The notes under the pieces are model-generated. The model was not told the DNA's origin. It saw only the letters and a program-made list of their open reading frames with translations, and did not search any database. 64,000 bases of DNA from Cymbomonas tetramitiformis (taxonomy: Eukaryota > Chlorophyta > Pyramimonadophyceae > Pyramimonadales > Pyramimonadaceae), in the NCBI GenBank assembly GCA_001247695.2, contig LGRX02024671.1, positions 103,357 through 167,356 of the forward strand, read 5' to 3'. Positions 30,001-39,500 of this stretch are shown here, piece after piece (position 1 is the first letter of the stretch; the number at the start of each line of letters is the position of its first letter). The translations under genes and the position numbers were made by a program.

Positions 30001-31103
30001 GCTCGATGATGGAGATGGACCTGGGAGAGTCGGAGCTCCAGAACCTGACGGACGTTCCACAACAAGCGATAGACGCCTACCAGGAGGCGGCCCCAGAGAG
30101 AAAAAGAAAGAGAAACAGGGACCGAGAGGCCATGCACCGGGGAAACGGAGACAGGGCCGCCACAAGCCACGCAGACGCTGCCGCAGTCGAGACACACATG
30201 GGAAGAAGATTGGAGGAGCCCCCGCGGGAAATTCTCCAGGACAAGTCGATACCAGGAATATCCAATCACTTCTGGAAGGTTACTCCACCGACGCTCAGGT
30301 CCCTGATTCTAAGGTGCCGGTTTGGGGTCCTCATGACGACTGCCAGAAAGCACCTCATATGGCCGAACAAATATCCGGTCCCGGACTGCGCCCTATGCGG
30401 GAGGAGGGACACTCCGGCACACAGGCTGGCTGGATGCAAAGATGAGACCAGCAGGAACATGGCCACAGCCAGGCACAACGAAGTGGCAAGGACCCTTTAC
30501 GAAGCGATCAGGAAGGGACGAACGGGCGCCAGTCCGATCTGGATCGCGCACCACGCTGGGCTCGACGGGACTAACAAATGTACCCGCCCAATACCGGACT
30601 TCGTACTCAGAAGGGGTCAGTGCCGTAGGGACGGAAGAGACCACCCGGGGGCGAAGGACCCCCCAGACGACATACCACACTTTGTGGATATTGTCATGAT
30701 CAAGGGGGCAGAGGACGTCAGGGACGCCCCCCCAGGCAGGCCGGAAAACACCCACAGGGAGGATGTGGGAGAAATCCACCTCATAGAGGTGGCCTTCACG
30801 TGGGACACTCGCTGGTATGTGTCCCTTCACGATAAACTCAACAAGTATGAGCCCCTTATGGAGCTACTCAGATCCAAGGGCTATAAGGTGTTCTTTCACC
30901 CGATGGTTTTCGGAACCACGGGGTCGGTGTATGAACACAACGCAAGGGCTCTCACGCAACACCTCGGCTTCAACAAGAAGGAAGCGGAGGCCCTCCTCAA
31001 GAAAATCAGTAACATCGCGGTGGAATGGGCTGCCAAGATGTTGATTTCACACAGCAGGTCGGAGAAGGAGAAGGCTCTAAAAAACAGTAAGAAGCAGCCT
31101 TGA
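24033..31103 (+). CDS. retrotransposon polyprotein: RT (partial), Ulp1 protease, PCIF1-like domain, RNase H, CCHC, endonuclease
   Basis: Over 2,350 codons are open, with the 5' end missing. Order: RT remnant with AYVDDLALI (YVDD at 24138-24149) and thumb. Ulp1/C48-like cysteine protease with SHWNVLLF (His, near 26175), YDPMGG and QRDGYQCGVWVC (Gln and Cys, near 26360). A polar linker and a winged-helix-like stretch (about 26870-27130). A region resembling the PCIF1 cap-adenosine N6-methyltransferase family (about 27850-28380), with FASPLN, FGSKGS, FEFNPEY at 28041-28058 and a GWQKF element; the usual NPPF is NPEY here. RNase H (about 28935-29385) with TDGS, RAELLAI, TDSL and KSHTG. A CCHC finger C-x2-C-x7-H-x4-C (about 30385-30440). 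A restriction-like endonuclease with IPDF, HFVDIVM and HLIEV. The stop is TGA at 31101. The frame has no stop, so the insertion is young. Confidence 0.85.
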   Translation: MLYLEPLLRWLKAGNKGYMHRLTDSDKPIRTSSAAYVDDLALIAESATQLAVQVRKLELYSNWSGLRINKTKCGITGTDEKGSPIPEETYEDVTMHTPRVGKHGFPYLHPDDPYKYLGIQVALSGDWKVQKQASFLQARERIQALLHSPLTSGQQEEVLRSAVIGQLRYALPLGIFSTKEIEDLDAIIGGAYKLLNGLPRGTANCYTALPKTSYGLGHTPLLATYAQSVASALQMATATREDLRERPREVFRESEAFHVKQTSQLSATTRGLVRYHYNRRQGQVDGTVRTGELDRCCTARQLAVLREHQVSLTGSGPLLADLINTQHGVISKLANAVRKPFPSALEGRHRTVVDQDTGEESVKIYSVNDQEEIPLSLTTLLPLLPFVEEGFYVAKGGTRACSLREAKAKVPARFQGRMRTFMLMLYPYICEALADKPNDARFWDNPKNLTLKPQFMPSKEAHNALGFQRLAEPQATEGEEPTTWEEGFHPTQSKWGPRSLWHAGRRGPPTTSMQAKNALKQMTTGYCAKDEEDHEDAFKCHDIGVRPTLREDPGGRVMIMDSVGVRPRQTEAEKFLSDLRHTARAGARITEKEAMDSRRAMRRNRSEGSHADSLLKGGGRRGNEPREEGTPRHRTEGVFSDTRGREAWLSSIQVETHSLCTTGLDTVSMHQTKLADALNGTEFEQSEQYEAQMRNTMETVRDEGFSFVLTCDGSHWNVLLFGKNEDTSVSIYLYDPMGGEDTRLLTALRQWAGPLGWPPVNVTVSNMGVTHQRDGYQCGVWVCYMIDKWQEWNRSTTGEKWESWIGLHGPPVGGEATTSKGYRKAMRGPIMARIGELEQRERHHVFHGEGETHDPISFEEVDDEIQEEAGAGPMQVERSPTRQTQANTVPAAPRHARELPKVGEKRTRQIIQSPQATVESEEIRPRPNPPAQTPQRETSPHRVTKVSLEDGRGTKWKGTAAQIMMLRTWVLAQLSKGDVRTGELFQHAAKIGFPRDAVRLMTTHLVSSEQVAWATHPPVNDCRSRNMWWRIDTMELSVGAGPTVANNPEVLEETEEEPQAVEASESTTILAVRTHWGSREYLLGPVRPQGEAWVEEDTLLTGGIAGMNPSRAERETDTFHNKEREAQQARRPTEREPLSGAPTRHARYWPGVTELNIDTEPFNPDWDAAPSGKCTLTTETGRHHVFAHDERGKMVGALNEEVLDRLYDRYVAAAGTDSADQTHTKAGEERRRSFEEREPQLGTVHGFATEVVLLLKRYSCEEEEEVKKTALQNHWTLPPEIMQALQEAFGIQAEIFASPLNVHSHTATYCSKFDRDKIFGSKGSAWDTQWGELGAFEFNPEYTAADLDKALKEALMSTMAKTPVLGVGIYPAWTRTPAKAYCRRYGDTRIHEFGVIPRKSFTFLPPDHWGGTTVSGVTKKDYSNWGVRILVVANAEGWQKFCPDPEGAAELVGKALQRSTYCKVRKYHTIRNLRPANPRVHTSDAVSDMAAVKNAMESTSQHDMIFDPHPMRKWEIPSMSRRQGWGNEGGEVPKEDRTPEAARAMRQTWRDRGLAEVTITEYHAANTAWPLDKIKEDSRARWLNAMERTPMLFSRQDRDRGHTEVRERFPTCPIKHKTGRSRTLEKINKAWDATSFLYTDGSRLDPEEEGGLHRVGAAYWDPRGDENPRTWRGTWSTGGHLTINRAELLAIHAALRARECTTPGEIAICTDSLCSMYQILNMLSRPHTMEGHRHRDLLEDILSLVEQHNSQGTKVSLRKVKSHTGVEGNDKADEAAKQAAENQEGTTQIDPWDNRTMYTLVANARDGESMRPLQGEGAVERYVAERIALKATQHRSVRKWLQPPSSPWEEWGTPGRGNREGALSVEGSMTENPTTGAPGPAQGPDRGRQNVEMGTPGENLQEPMLLEELQHAPWSQGDPPERREPGDQEQVHPRDQVTTQDEWDLLWEFDETRGPPLDMDERGAMNSPDREMMQAIEEAEREDPIDGLCRSMMEMDLGESELQNLTDVPQQAIDAYQEAAPERKRKRNRDREAMHRGNGDRAATSHADAAAVETHMGRRLEEPPREILQDKSIPGISNHFWKVTPPTLRSLILRCRFGVLMTTARKHLIWPNKYPVPDCALCGRRDTPAHRLAGCKDETSRNMATARHNEVARTLYEAIRKGRTGASPIWIAHHAGLDGTNKCTRPIPDFVLRRGQCRRDGRDHPGAKDPPDDIPHFVDIVMIKGAEDVRDAPPGRPENTHREDVGEIHLIEVAFTWDTRWYVSLHDKLNKYEPLMELLRSKGYKVFFHPMVFGTTGSVYEHNARALTQHLGFNKKEAEALLKKISNIAVEWAAKMLISHSRSEKEKALKNSKKQP

Positions 31104-31213
31104 TTGTGCATGTGACTAGGGGCAGGCGTAACAGCTGTGCACCTTCAAATATCACGCTTCCAGTAGGAAGAGTCACATTTTTTCTTTTTTCTTTTTTCTT
31201 TTTTTTCTTTCTT
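31104..31213 (+). other. retrotransposon 3' UTR, hairpin and T/C-rich tail
   Basis: After the stop comes a short UTR with a perfect CTTCC-AGTA-GGAAG hairpin, then (TTTTTTC)n-type sequence up to CTTTCTT, and then the target repeat. The hairpin plus pyrimidine tail is probably what the reverse transcriptase recognises. The same layout is seen in the other retroelements of this window. Confidence 0.65.
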
Positions 31214-33570
31214 AGAGAGAGAGAGGCTGAATTCCGCGACCGAGTGATTCTCCCGCGAATCGGCGAGCCCACGCCGCAGACCGAGGAAGTTTTGGGCGAC
31301 GTGAACGCCGATGGCGTCTTCGACGTCTTCGACATCTCTGAGCTCAAGAAGTGGGCGACCGGAAGCGAGGGCCACACCATGGAGGAGATTGGCGAGCTCG
31401 GCGCTTTTCAGCGACAACAGATGGACCCGACCATGGACTTCCTCTCCGCTCCCGACGTCACCACGAACTGCCCCACCGGTTGGACCTCCGGCACACCCTG
31501 CCCGTCGCCCATGGACGTGCAGTACCTGCGGTACGTCTATGCCAACTTTTTGCGCTTCGTGCGGATCGGTGAGGGCGCCGTCGCGGAAGACCTGCTGTCG
31601 GTGCCCGTGTTCCCGGACCAGGCGCTGAACATTTCCGTCGGGATCTACGACAAACGCAACGCGCCGGTGAAAACCGACGCCACTCGAGTCAGTTTCGAGA
31701 TCGGAACGCGCTTGAACCGAAACATGCAGACGCTCGTCGGAGAAAACGCCACCACGACCGAAGACGGAGCGCTTGTAACCGCCGTCGGGCCCATGCCGCC
31801 GAACGGAACCTTTCTGACTTCGCTGGTGGGCCAGGATGGGACTTTTGCGAGCGAGACAGACGTCGGTCTCGTCATCATATTGCAGACCTTCACCGCGTCC
31901 CTGGACACCTCGCCGGAAAGGCTCTTCGCGTTTCGGGGCAGCACGGTGGTGGGATCCACCTACGACAGCTTCACCACCTTCGACTTTCCCTTCGTCGCAA
32001 GCGCACCGCTGCCCGCCTTCTTGACGGCCTCGCCCATCGCGTTTCCGAGCCCGCCGCCTCCCTCGCCGCCTCTTCCCAGCCTTTTCGGTCCGACCATAGG
32101 AAGCGTGCTCGATAACACGCTGTCGCCGCTGCATCTCCCTACGAGCGCTCCCTTGACGAGCGTGCCCAATTTTCGCTTCTTTACCGACCCTCCGACCTCG
32201 CTTCCAACCTGCGCCTCCCAATGGCAAATTTGCGAGGAGTCCTGCGCGTACGACGGTCACTCCTGCGGCTTTCCCTACGATTCCGGAAGAGAGCGCACTT
32301 CGAATCATCGAGAGCTGCGACATATCAATCGCATGCCGTACTACGCCGACCACATGGATCAACTCCTATTCAAGTTTGTGACCGTGCAGTATCGTCAAGA
32401 CGATTGCATCACCAACAGTCACCTCACGTATAACCTGTGCGCCACAGCGGAATGTAAGCAAGCGATATCGGAATGCTCGACGTTCTGCGGAGCGAACCAA
32501 ACCGTGTGCGATCCGCCCTACAACTCGAGTCACATCCAGCTCGAAGATCAAGCGGCAGAAGACGCGTGCAACGCGCACATCAGTCTTATAAACGAAGCCT
32601 GCTACGAGGGCTTTACCGAATCACCGACCACCTTTACGATCGACCCTCCCGTGACGACGGCCTCTCCCGAGAAAACGGCGACGCAGGCTCCCAGCTCCAC
32701 GGAATGCTTGACGAAGCGTACGATCTGTCTCTCCGCGTGCACAAACGCATCTCACATGTGTTACTCACCTTACGGAATGAGCGAATCTGTCGTAGATGGG
32801 AGGGAGTTTATAATGGTGATCCATACGCCCAGCGACAACGCGGCGCCGAACGTTTCGCAAACGGCGGGGAACGAGTGTACGTCGATCTCCGAGGCCACAC
32901 GTATCGCTTGCAGAGACGGAGTCACTCGCACACCCACAAAGTCTCTATCACCGACCACGCTCGCGCCCATCGAGGCCCCGTCGACCTCCGTTCCCACCAG
33001 CGGCCCCACCACACGGGAGTGCGACGCGGCGCGCGATCGGTGCCGGGTGCTGTGTTGGAACGCGTCCGCTCTTTGCTATCCGCCCTACGGGGAGAACACG
33101 ACCACCGTCGACGGACGGAGTCTTACCACCGAACTTTTTTTCGGATCCCCACCGGCGACGGGCGGCTCCATTCAGAATCTTTCGCAGACGCCGAACGACA
33201 CCTGCGAAGCGTACGTGACCAAAACACGCGACGAGTGTCGAGCCGACCTCGCCGACTCGCCCACCGAGACCCTCTCCCCCGCTGCGACTTCTCTCTCTCT
33301 CTCTCCGACGCGCTCGCCGACCACCGAGACCCTCTCGCCCGTTACGACCTCCCCCTCTCGGACGCCCACGACCCTGTCGCCGACCACGCTCGCGCCCACC
33401 GAGGCCCCGTCGACCTCCGTTCCCACCAGCGGCCCCACCACACGGGAGTGCGACGCGGCGCGCGATCAGTGCCGGGTGCTGTGTTGGAACGCGTCCGCTC
33501 TTTGCTATCCGCCCTACGGGGAGAACACGACCACCGCCGACGGACGGAGTCTTCCCACCCAAATCTATTT
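31214..33570 (+). repeat. right copy of the 2,357-base direct repeat
   Basis: It is co-linear with 21676-24032. It begins directly after the retrotransposon tail in the (GA)n run and ends at AAATCTATTT, after which unique adhesin sequence continues (CGGACCCCC). The few substitutions mean it is not a pure copying artefact of the left repeat. Confidence 0.9.
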
Positions 33571-36500
33571 CGGACCCCCATCGGCGACGGACGGCTCCAT
33601 TCAGAATCTTTCGCAGACGCCGAACAACACCTGCGAAGCGTACGCGACCAAAACACGCGACGAGTGTCGAGCCGACCTCGCCGACTCGCCCACCGAGACC
33701 CTCTCCCCCGCTGCGATTTCTCTCTCTCTCTCTCCGACACGTTCACCGGTAAGTATTCAGACATGCGAAGCGGCGCATACGACATGCGCGAACGCCTGTG
33801 GAGAAAAATTTTGCGGTGATCGAGTCATCCTTCAAACGGCTCGTTTTGACTTCGAGTTGGGCACCGGCATGGCGGACACGGCGCCGATTTTGCCCACCGC
33901 AAGTCCGACCACCGTTTCTACACCGCCAACCGCGCAGCCCACGGAGCGCGTTTCGACGTCGCCCACCGCAAGTCCGGCCACCGTTTCTACGCCGCCAACC
34001 GCGCAGCCCACGGAGCGCGTTTCGGCGTCGCCGGAGCGCGTTTCGACGTCGCCCACCGCAAGTCCGGCCACCGTTTCTACGCCGCCAACCGCGCAGCCCA
34101 CGGAGCGCGTTTCGGCGTCGCCCACTGCAAGCTCGAACACCGCACAGCCGACAAGCTCGATGGCGATGTCGCCAACAGCCAACCCGACCGCAACACCAAC
34201 GGTGCAACCTTTTTCAACAACGCCAACCGCGCGCGACATTTGTCAAACTCTGCTAAACGAAAAGAGGGCCGCTTGTGGCCTCGTGGGGACCTCGACACCG
34301 ACCACGCGGATCGACGGTTTCTGTTACAACATTACCATGACGTGTACCGAATTGTGCGACAGCGCCCCGAGCGTTTGCTATCCGCCGTACGACTCCGGCC
34401 TCATCTCCTCGGACGACCCGTTTTGTGGCTTCGGCCGATCGGCCGCGGAGCACATGTGCAACGAAAATCTGACATACGCGCCCACCGAGTCTCCTTCGAC
34501 CGTGTATCCGAGTGAACCGCCCACGTCGCTTCGTCCCACTACCTCCGTCACCGGATCTCCGACGACGGCGCCGCCCATCACGACCTGCCAGCTCGCGCGA
34601 GTCGCCTGCGAGGCGGAGTGCACCGTGGACTCGGTGTGCACCACATACGACGAGGAAGACATCGAGGAGGACGCGGAATACAAACACGCCGATTGTCTCT
34701 CGGCGGTCCAACAAACAGTGACCATCTGCGAGGCGGCGCCCACGAGCTCGCCCTCTGTGTCGCCGCCGACCCGGTCTCCGACGCGCACCGCGACGCCCAG
34801 CTCCTCTCCCACGAGGAGTCCCACCGAGGTTCCGTCGACTCTCGAGCCGACCGCCTCGCCGAGCGTGTTCTTCACCAGATCGCCCGTCACTCGGGAATGC
34901 GCGGAGGCGCGCGCATCCTGCGAGAATGAATGCGCGGTGGACGAAGTGTGCCGCACCTACGACGAGCGAGACATCGACGAAACCAGCCCGTACCGGGCGG
35001 ACGACTGTGAAAGGGAAATGCGCGCGGCGCAGGGCGTGTGCGAACTCACCAACAATCCAACCACGAACGCACCTACGACATTCATCGAATCCATGTGCCA
35101 CAACATTACCGTTCTTTGTACCGATGTATGTGTCGACTCGAGTGTATGCCACCCACCGTACGATGCGAGTCTCTCTCCCGACGATTCGCTATCTTGCTAT
35201 TTCGCACATCATTATGCGCAGAGCCTGTGCAGCGGCAACCTCACTTACGTACCCACGCGGTATCCATCAACCGTATCTCCGAGTCACACACCCACGAGAT
35301 CTCCGAGTTCGCTCCCACCGACGACCGCGGCGCCGACCGGCGCCCCCGTCACGGACGCACCGACGCGTTCGCCGACCGAGACGCCCACGAGCCCTCCGAC
35401 TTTGCTCCCTACCGGGTCGCCGACCTCGCTCCCACCGACGTCCGCTGCGCCGACCGGCGCCCCCGTCACGGACGCACCGACGCGTTCGCCGACCGAAACG
35501 CCCACGAGCCCACCGACTTCGCTCCCGACCGGGTCGCCGACCTCGCTCCCCCCGACGTCCGCTGCGCCGACCGGCGCCCCCGTCACGGACGCACCGACGC
35601 GTTCGCCGACCGAAACGCCCACGAGCCCTCCGACTTCGCTCCCGACCGGGTCGCCGACCTCGCTCCGACCGACGTCCGCTGCGCCGACCGGCGCCCCCGT
35701 CACGGACGCACCGACGCGTTCGCCGACCGAAACGCCCACGAGCCCTCCGACTTCGCTCCCGACCGGGTCGCCGACCTCGCTCCCACCGACGTCCGCTGCG
35801 CCGACCGGCGCCCCCGTCACGGACGCACCGACGCGTTCGCCGACCGAAACGCCCACGAGCCCACCGACTTCGCTCCCGACCGGGTCGCCGACCTCGCTCC
35901 CACCGACGTCCGCGGCGCCGACCGGCAGTCCGACCCTCGGACCCACCTTCACCCCAACAGTGACCCCTAGTGGCACACCGACCACTAACAACCCCACCAC
36001 GCGCGCACCTGCGACGAGGGCGCCGACGACCGCGATTCCGACCACACCGTCACCGATCACCTCGTTTCCTACTCGCAATCCAACCACGGGCGCACCGACG
36101 ACCGCCATCGAATCGGTATGTCACAACATGACCGTTCTTTGTGCCGATCTGTGCATCGATTCGGGTGTGTGCGACTCGCCGTACCTCGCGAGCCTTTCCT
36201 CCAACGACTCGCTAGCGTGTCGATTCGCGCACTTTTACGCACAACATTTCTGCAACGGCAACGTCACGTACGTACCCACGCGATCTCCGTCGACGGGATC
36301 TCCGAGTCACACACCCACATCGAATTCTCCCACTTCGGATTCGCCCACCACTGCGGCTCCCACCACGACGAGTCCTTCATCCGCGAATCCTACCATCGCT
36401 CCAGTCGTCATACGGGCGATTACGGAACCGCCTTCCACCGGCACGCCCGTTCAATCCGCTTGTGTGTTTCAAAGAACCAAGTGCGAATCAGATTGCTCGT

Positions 36501-39500
36501 TTTGGATGAAAACCGGAAAACCAGTTTGTGCTCCTCCTTACAACGATTCGGAATTGATTGAAAGCGATTTGGATTACCTGGACTACGAGGATTCGGTAGA
36601 ATCTTGTAGGCGCTCGAACAGCTTAACGAGGGATTTCTGCGACGACGGTCCGACTGTTCACCCGACAGCGAATCCCACGTTCACGACGCATCCGACCACC
36701 GTCGTCCCGACAAAGAGGCCCACGACCGCATCCCCGACGACGCAACCGCCGCATGCGTCGCCGACGAGCGGGCCGACGCAACCCTTGCCCACGGTGGCGC
36801 CCAGCCGCATCGCATCGTCCGACACGGAACCTCCGACGACGACGAATCCCACCTCTTCGCTCTCTCCGACGACGGCCGCGAGCGAGCTGTGCCGGAGCCT
36901 GACGTCGCAGTGCACGACTGTGTGCGACGACGCGAGCGTGTGTTATCCGCCTTACGACGCGAGCGGGAATTCCCTGTGCGAGCTTTATCGAATCTTTAGC
37001 CGCGACACGTGTAACGAAAACTTCACCTTTTCGCCTACTCTATCGCCGATTACGAACCACCCAACCACGACGCATCCCACCGCTTCACCGAGCTCCTCGG
37101 CGCCCACGACATCTCCCACCGTTTCGCCGAGCTCCTCGGCGCCCACGACGCCCCCCACCGTTTCGCCGAGCTCCTCGGCGCCCACGACATCTCCCACCGT
37201 TTCGCCGAGCTCCTCGGCGCCCACGACGCCCCCCACCGTTTCGCCGAGCTCCTCGGCGCCCACAACGCCCCCCACAATCACACCGAGCTCCTCGGCGCCC
37301 ACGACGTCTCCCACCGTCACACCGAGCTCTTCGGCGCCCACATCGCCACCGACCGTTCACCCCACTGCCGCACCGACCGGCGATCACATCGGAGGAGGTT
37401 CGAACACGCCGGGAGGATCCACTCCCAGTTCGCCCGACGGTGGAGACGACGATTGTGACGTGGCGGACCTCCTCACGTCAGGCTGTTCCGGACCTTCCGA
37501 CGGGGGATCGATACCCAATCTCGATCCGATATCGTTTCCGACCGCAAGCCCCACACAATCGGTAACACCTTCTCCCAGCGTAGGCCTCGCTTCCACGGCA
37601 CCCACGGATACGACCGCGAGTCCGACGCGTACGGCGACGAAATCGCCAACGCGCGCTCCCACGACACGCCTCCCCACCACGGCGCCGACGTTTACCGTCA
37701 CGGCCTCGCCCAGCTCCTCCACCCCGACACGAAACCCGACGACCACACCGACGATCACCGTCACGGCCTCGCCCAGCTCCTCCACCCCGACACGAAACCC
37801 GACGACCACACCGACGATCACCGTCACGGCCTCGCCCAGCTCCTCCACCCCGACACGAAGCCCGACGACCACACCGACGATCACACCCACGAGCGCACCG
37901 ACTAGCGGTCCCACCCAATCTCGTTCACCGACCCCGTCTCCGGTGGTAGAAGCGTGCAGCGAGGCGCGCGCAGATTGCAAATTGGCGTGTTACGAGGCGT
38001 CCTCGTGCGAACCGCCTTACACGTTCGTAGAGTTTCCGAGCTCCGCGACGGATTACGATTACGACGTCGACGAATCTTGCGATGATTTCATGACTCTGAC
38101 AAAAAACAATTGTCTGGATGAGCCCACCAACAATCCGACTACGGGACAACCGTCCGCGACACCGACAGCCGCACCCACCCGTTCGCCGTCGGTCCCACCG
38201 ACCCGTTCCCCCTCGACGTACTCACCGACGGCCACGCCCACCGAGACCCCGACGGACCTTCCGACCAGATCGCCGACCACGCTCTCACCGACGACACGAG
38301 TTCCGACTCGCAGTCCCACCAAGACACCGACGGACCTTCCGACCAGATCGCCGACCACGCTCTCACCGACGACACAAGTTCCGACTCGCAGTCCCACCAC
38401 CGGACCCACCGAAAACCCCACGGTCTCCCCAACACGGACGCCCAGCGCGGCACCGACAACCTTACCGCCGACGGCCGCTCCGACGACTCGCGCACCGACG
38501 ACCGCGCTTCCGACCTCATCACCGTCGACCAACCCCACGAAAGGTCCCACGACATCGCCCATCACCCGAGCGCCTTCGGTTTCTCCCACCAAGGTCCCGA
38601 CCGACTCGCCCATCACCGCGGCCCCGTCCGTCGGTCCTACGCGCTCCCCCGTCTCGTCCCCGACCGACTCGCCGACGCGCTCTCCCGTGTCGCCCCCGAC
38701 GGTCTCACCCGCGCGATCGCCCACAACCTCGCCGGTCACGAAGCTGCCCACCGACGCGCCCACGCGAACTCCGTCGACTCGGTCCCCGTCCACGACGCCT
38801 CCCTCTTCCGAAAGCCCCACCACTCGATCGCCGACCACCGTTGCGCCCAGCACGCGGACGCCGACCACGAGCACGCCGAGCTCGTCGCCCACACGGGCCC
38901 CGTCGACCCGAGCTCCGTCCACGACGCCTCCCTCTTCGGAAAGCCCCACCACCCGATCGCCGACCACCGCAGCACCATCGACGACGCCTCCCACGACGCA
39001 AAGCCCGACCACCCGAGCACCGACCACCCTAACGCCCAGCACACGGTCACCGACCACTCTAACACCTACCTCATCGCCGACGGTCGACAGCACCGGCTCT
39101 CCGACTCTCGCTCCCACCACCTTGATCACGGGCACTACCGAGAGATACTTCAAGACCGTTCCACCCGGAAATAGTAACGGTCACATGGGCCACATCGCCG
39201 CAGAGCTCGTATTCGAACAACCCGCGCGAATTTTGGCTCTCGGGTTGGGGACCGAAAGCTTACCGGAGAGCGAGTCCTACTTGCTTACCGCATGGAACGC
39301 GGAGAGCCGAACCGAGGTGGACTCGGTCCGACTGGAACTGTCGAACACGATTCACGACGGACACACTCACGCCGTTCTGAGTCAAAGCGGAATTCAGGTG
39401 GAAGTGGGCGAGGTTTACCGCTTCAGTTTACGGTCTTACGACGGAATGAGCTACATGTATTCGGACGCTAGTTACAGCACCGAGGAGGAGGCCAGATTCG

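Larger units (their letters stand above)
24033..31213 (+). mobile_element. 5'-truncated non-LTR retrotransposon with a restriction-like endonuclease
   Basis: A 7.18-kb insertion in the giant adhesin gene. It starts abruptly inside the reverse transcriptase domain, just upstream of the YVDD box, which is the usual 5' truncation of target-primed insertion. It ends with a short 3' UTR, a CTTCC-AGTA-GGAAG hairpin (31158-31171) and a T/C-rich tail, (TTTTTTC)n, to 31213. The flanking 2,357-base direct repeats sit where target-site duplications belong. The combination of CCHC finger and endonuclease at the C-terminus with a Ulp1 protease points to the R2/NeSL/Utopia part of the LINE tree. An RNase H is also present. 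Confidence 0.9.

Noticed and set aside
31100..31378. A new N-terminus for the right-hand adhesin fragment supplied by the retrotransposon tail.
   Set aside because: There is no ATG before 31379 in this frame, and the tail encodes only a poly-Phe stretch.
33749..33754. GTAAGT, a consensus splice donor, inside the giant adhesin.
   Set aside because: The frame reads straight through it into a normal Cys module, so no intron is needed.
35284..39065. Long open frames on the - strand and in shifted + frames across the PT stalks.
   Set aside because: They are by-products of short in-frame GC-rich repeats, are low-complexity, and mirror the real PT-repeat frame.
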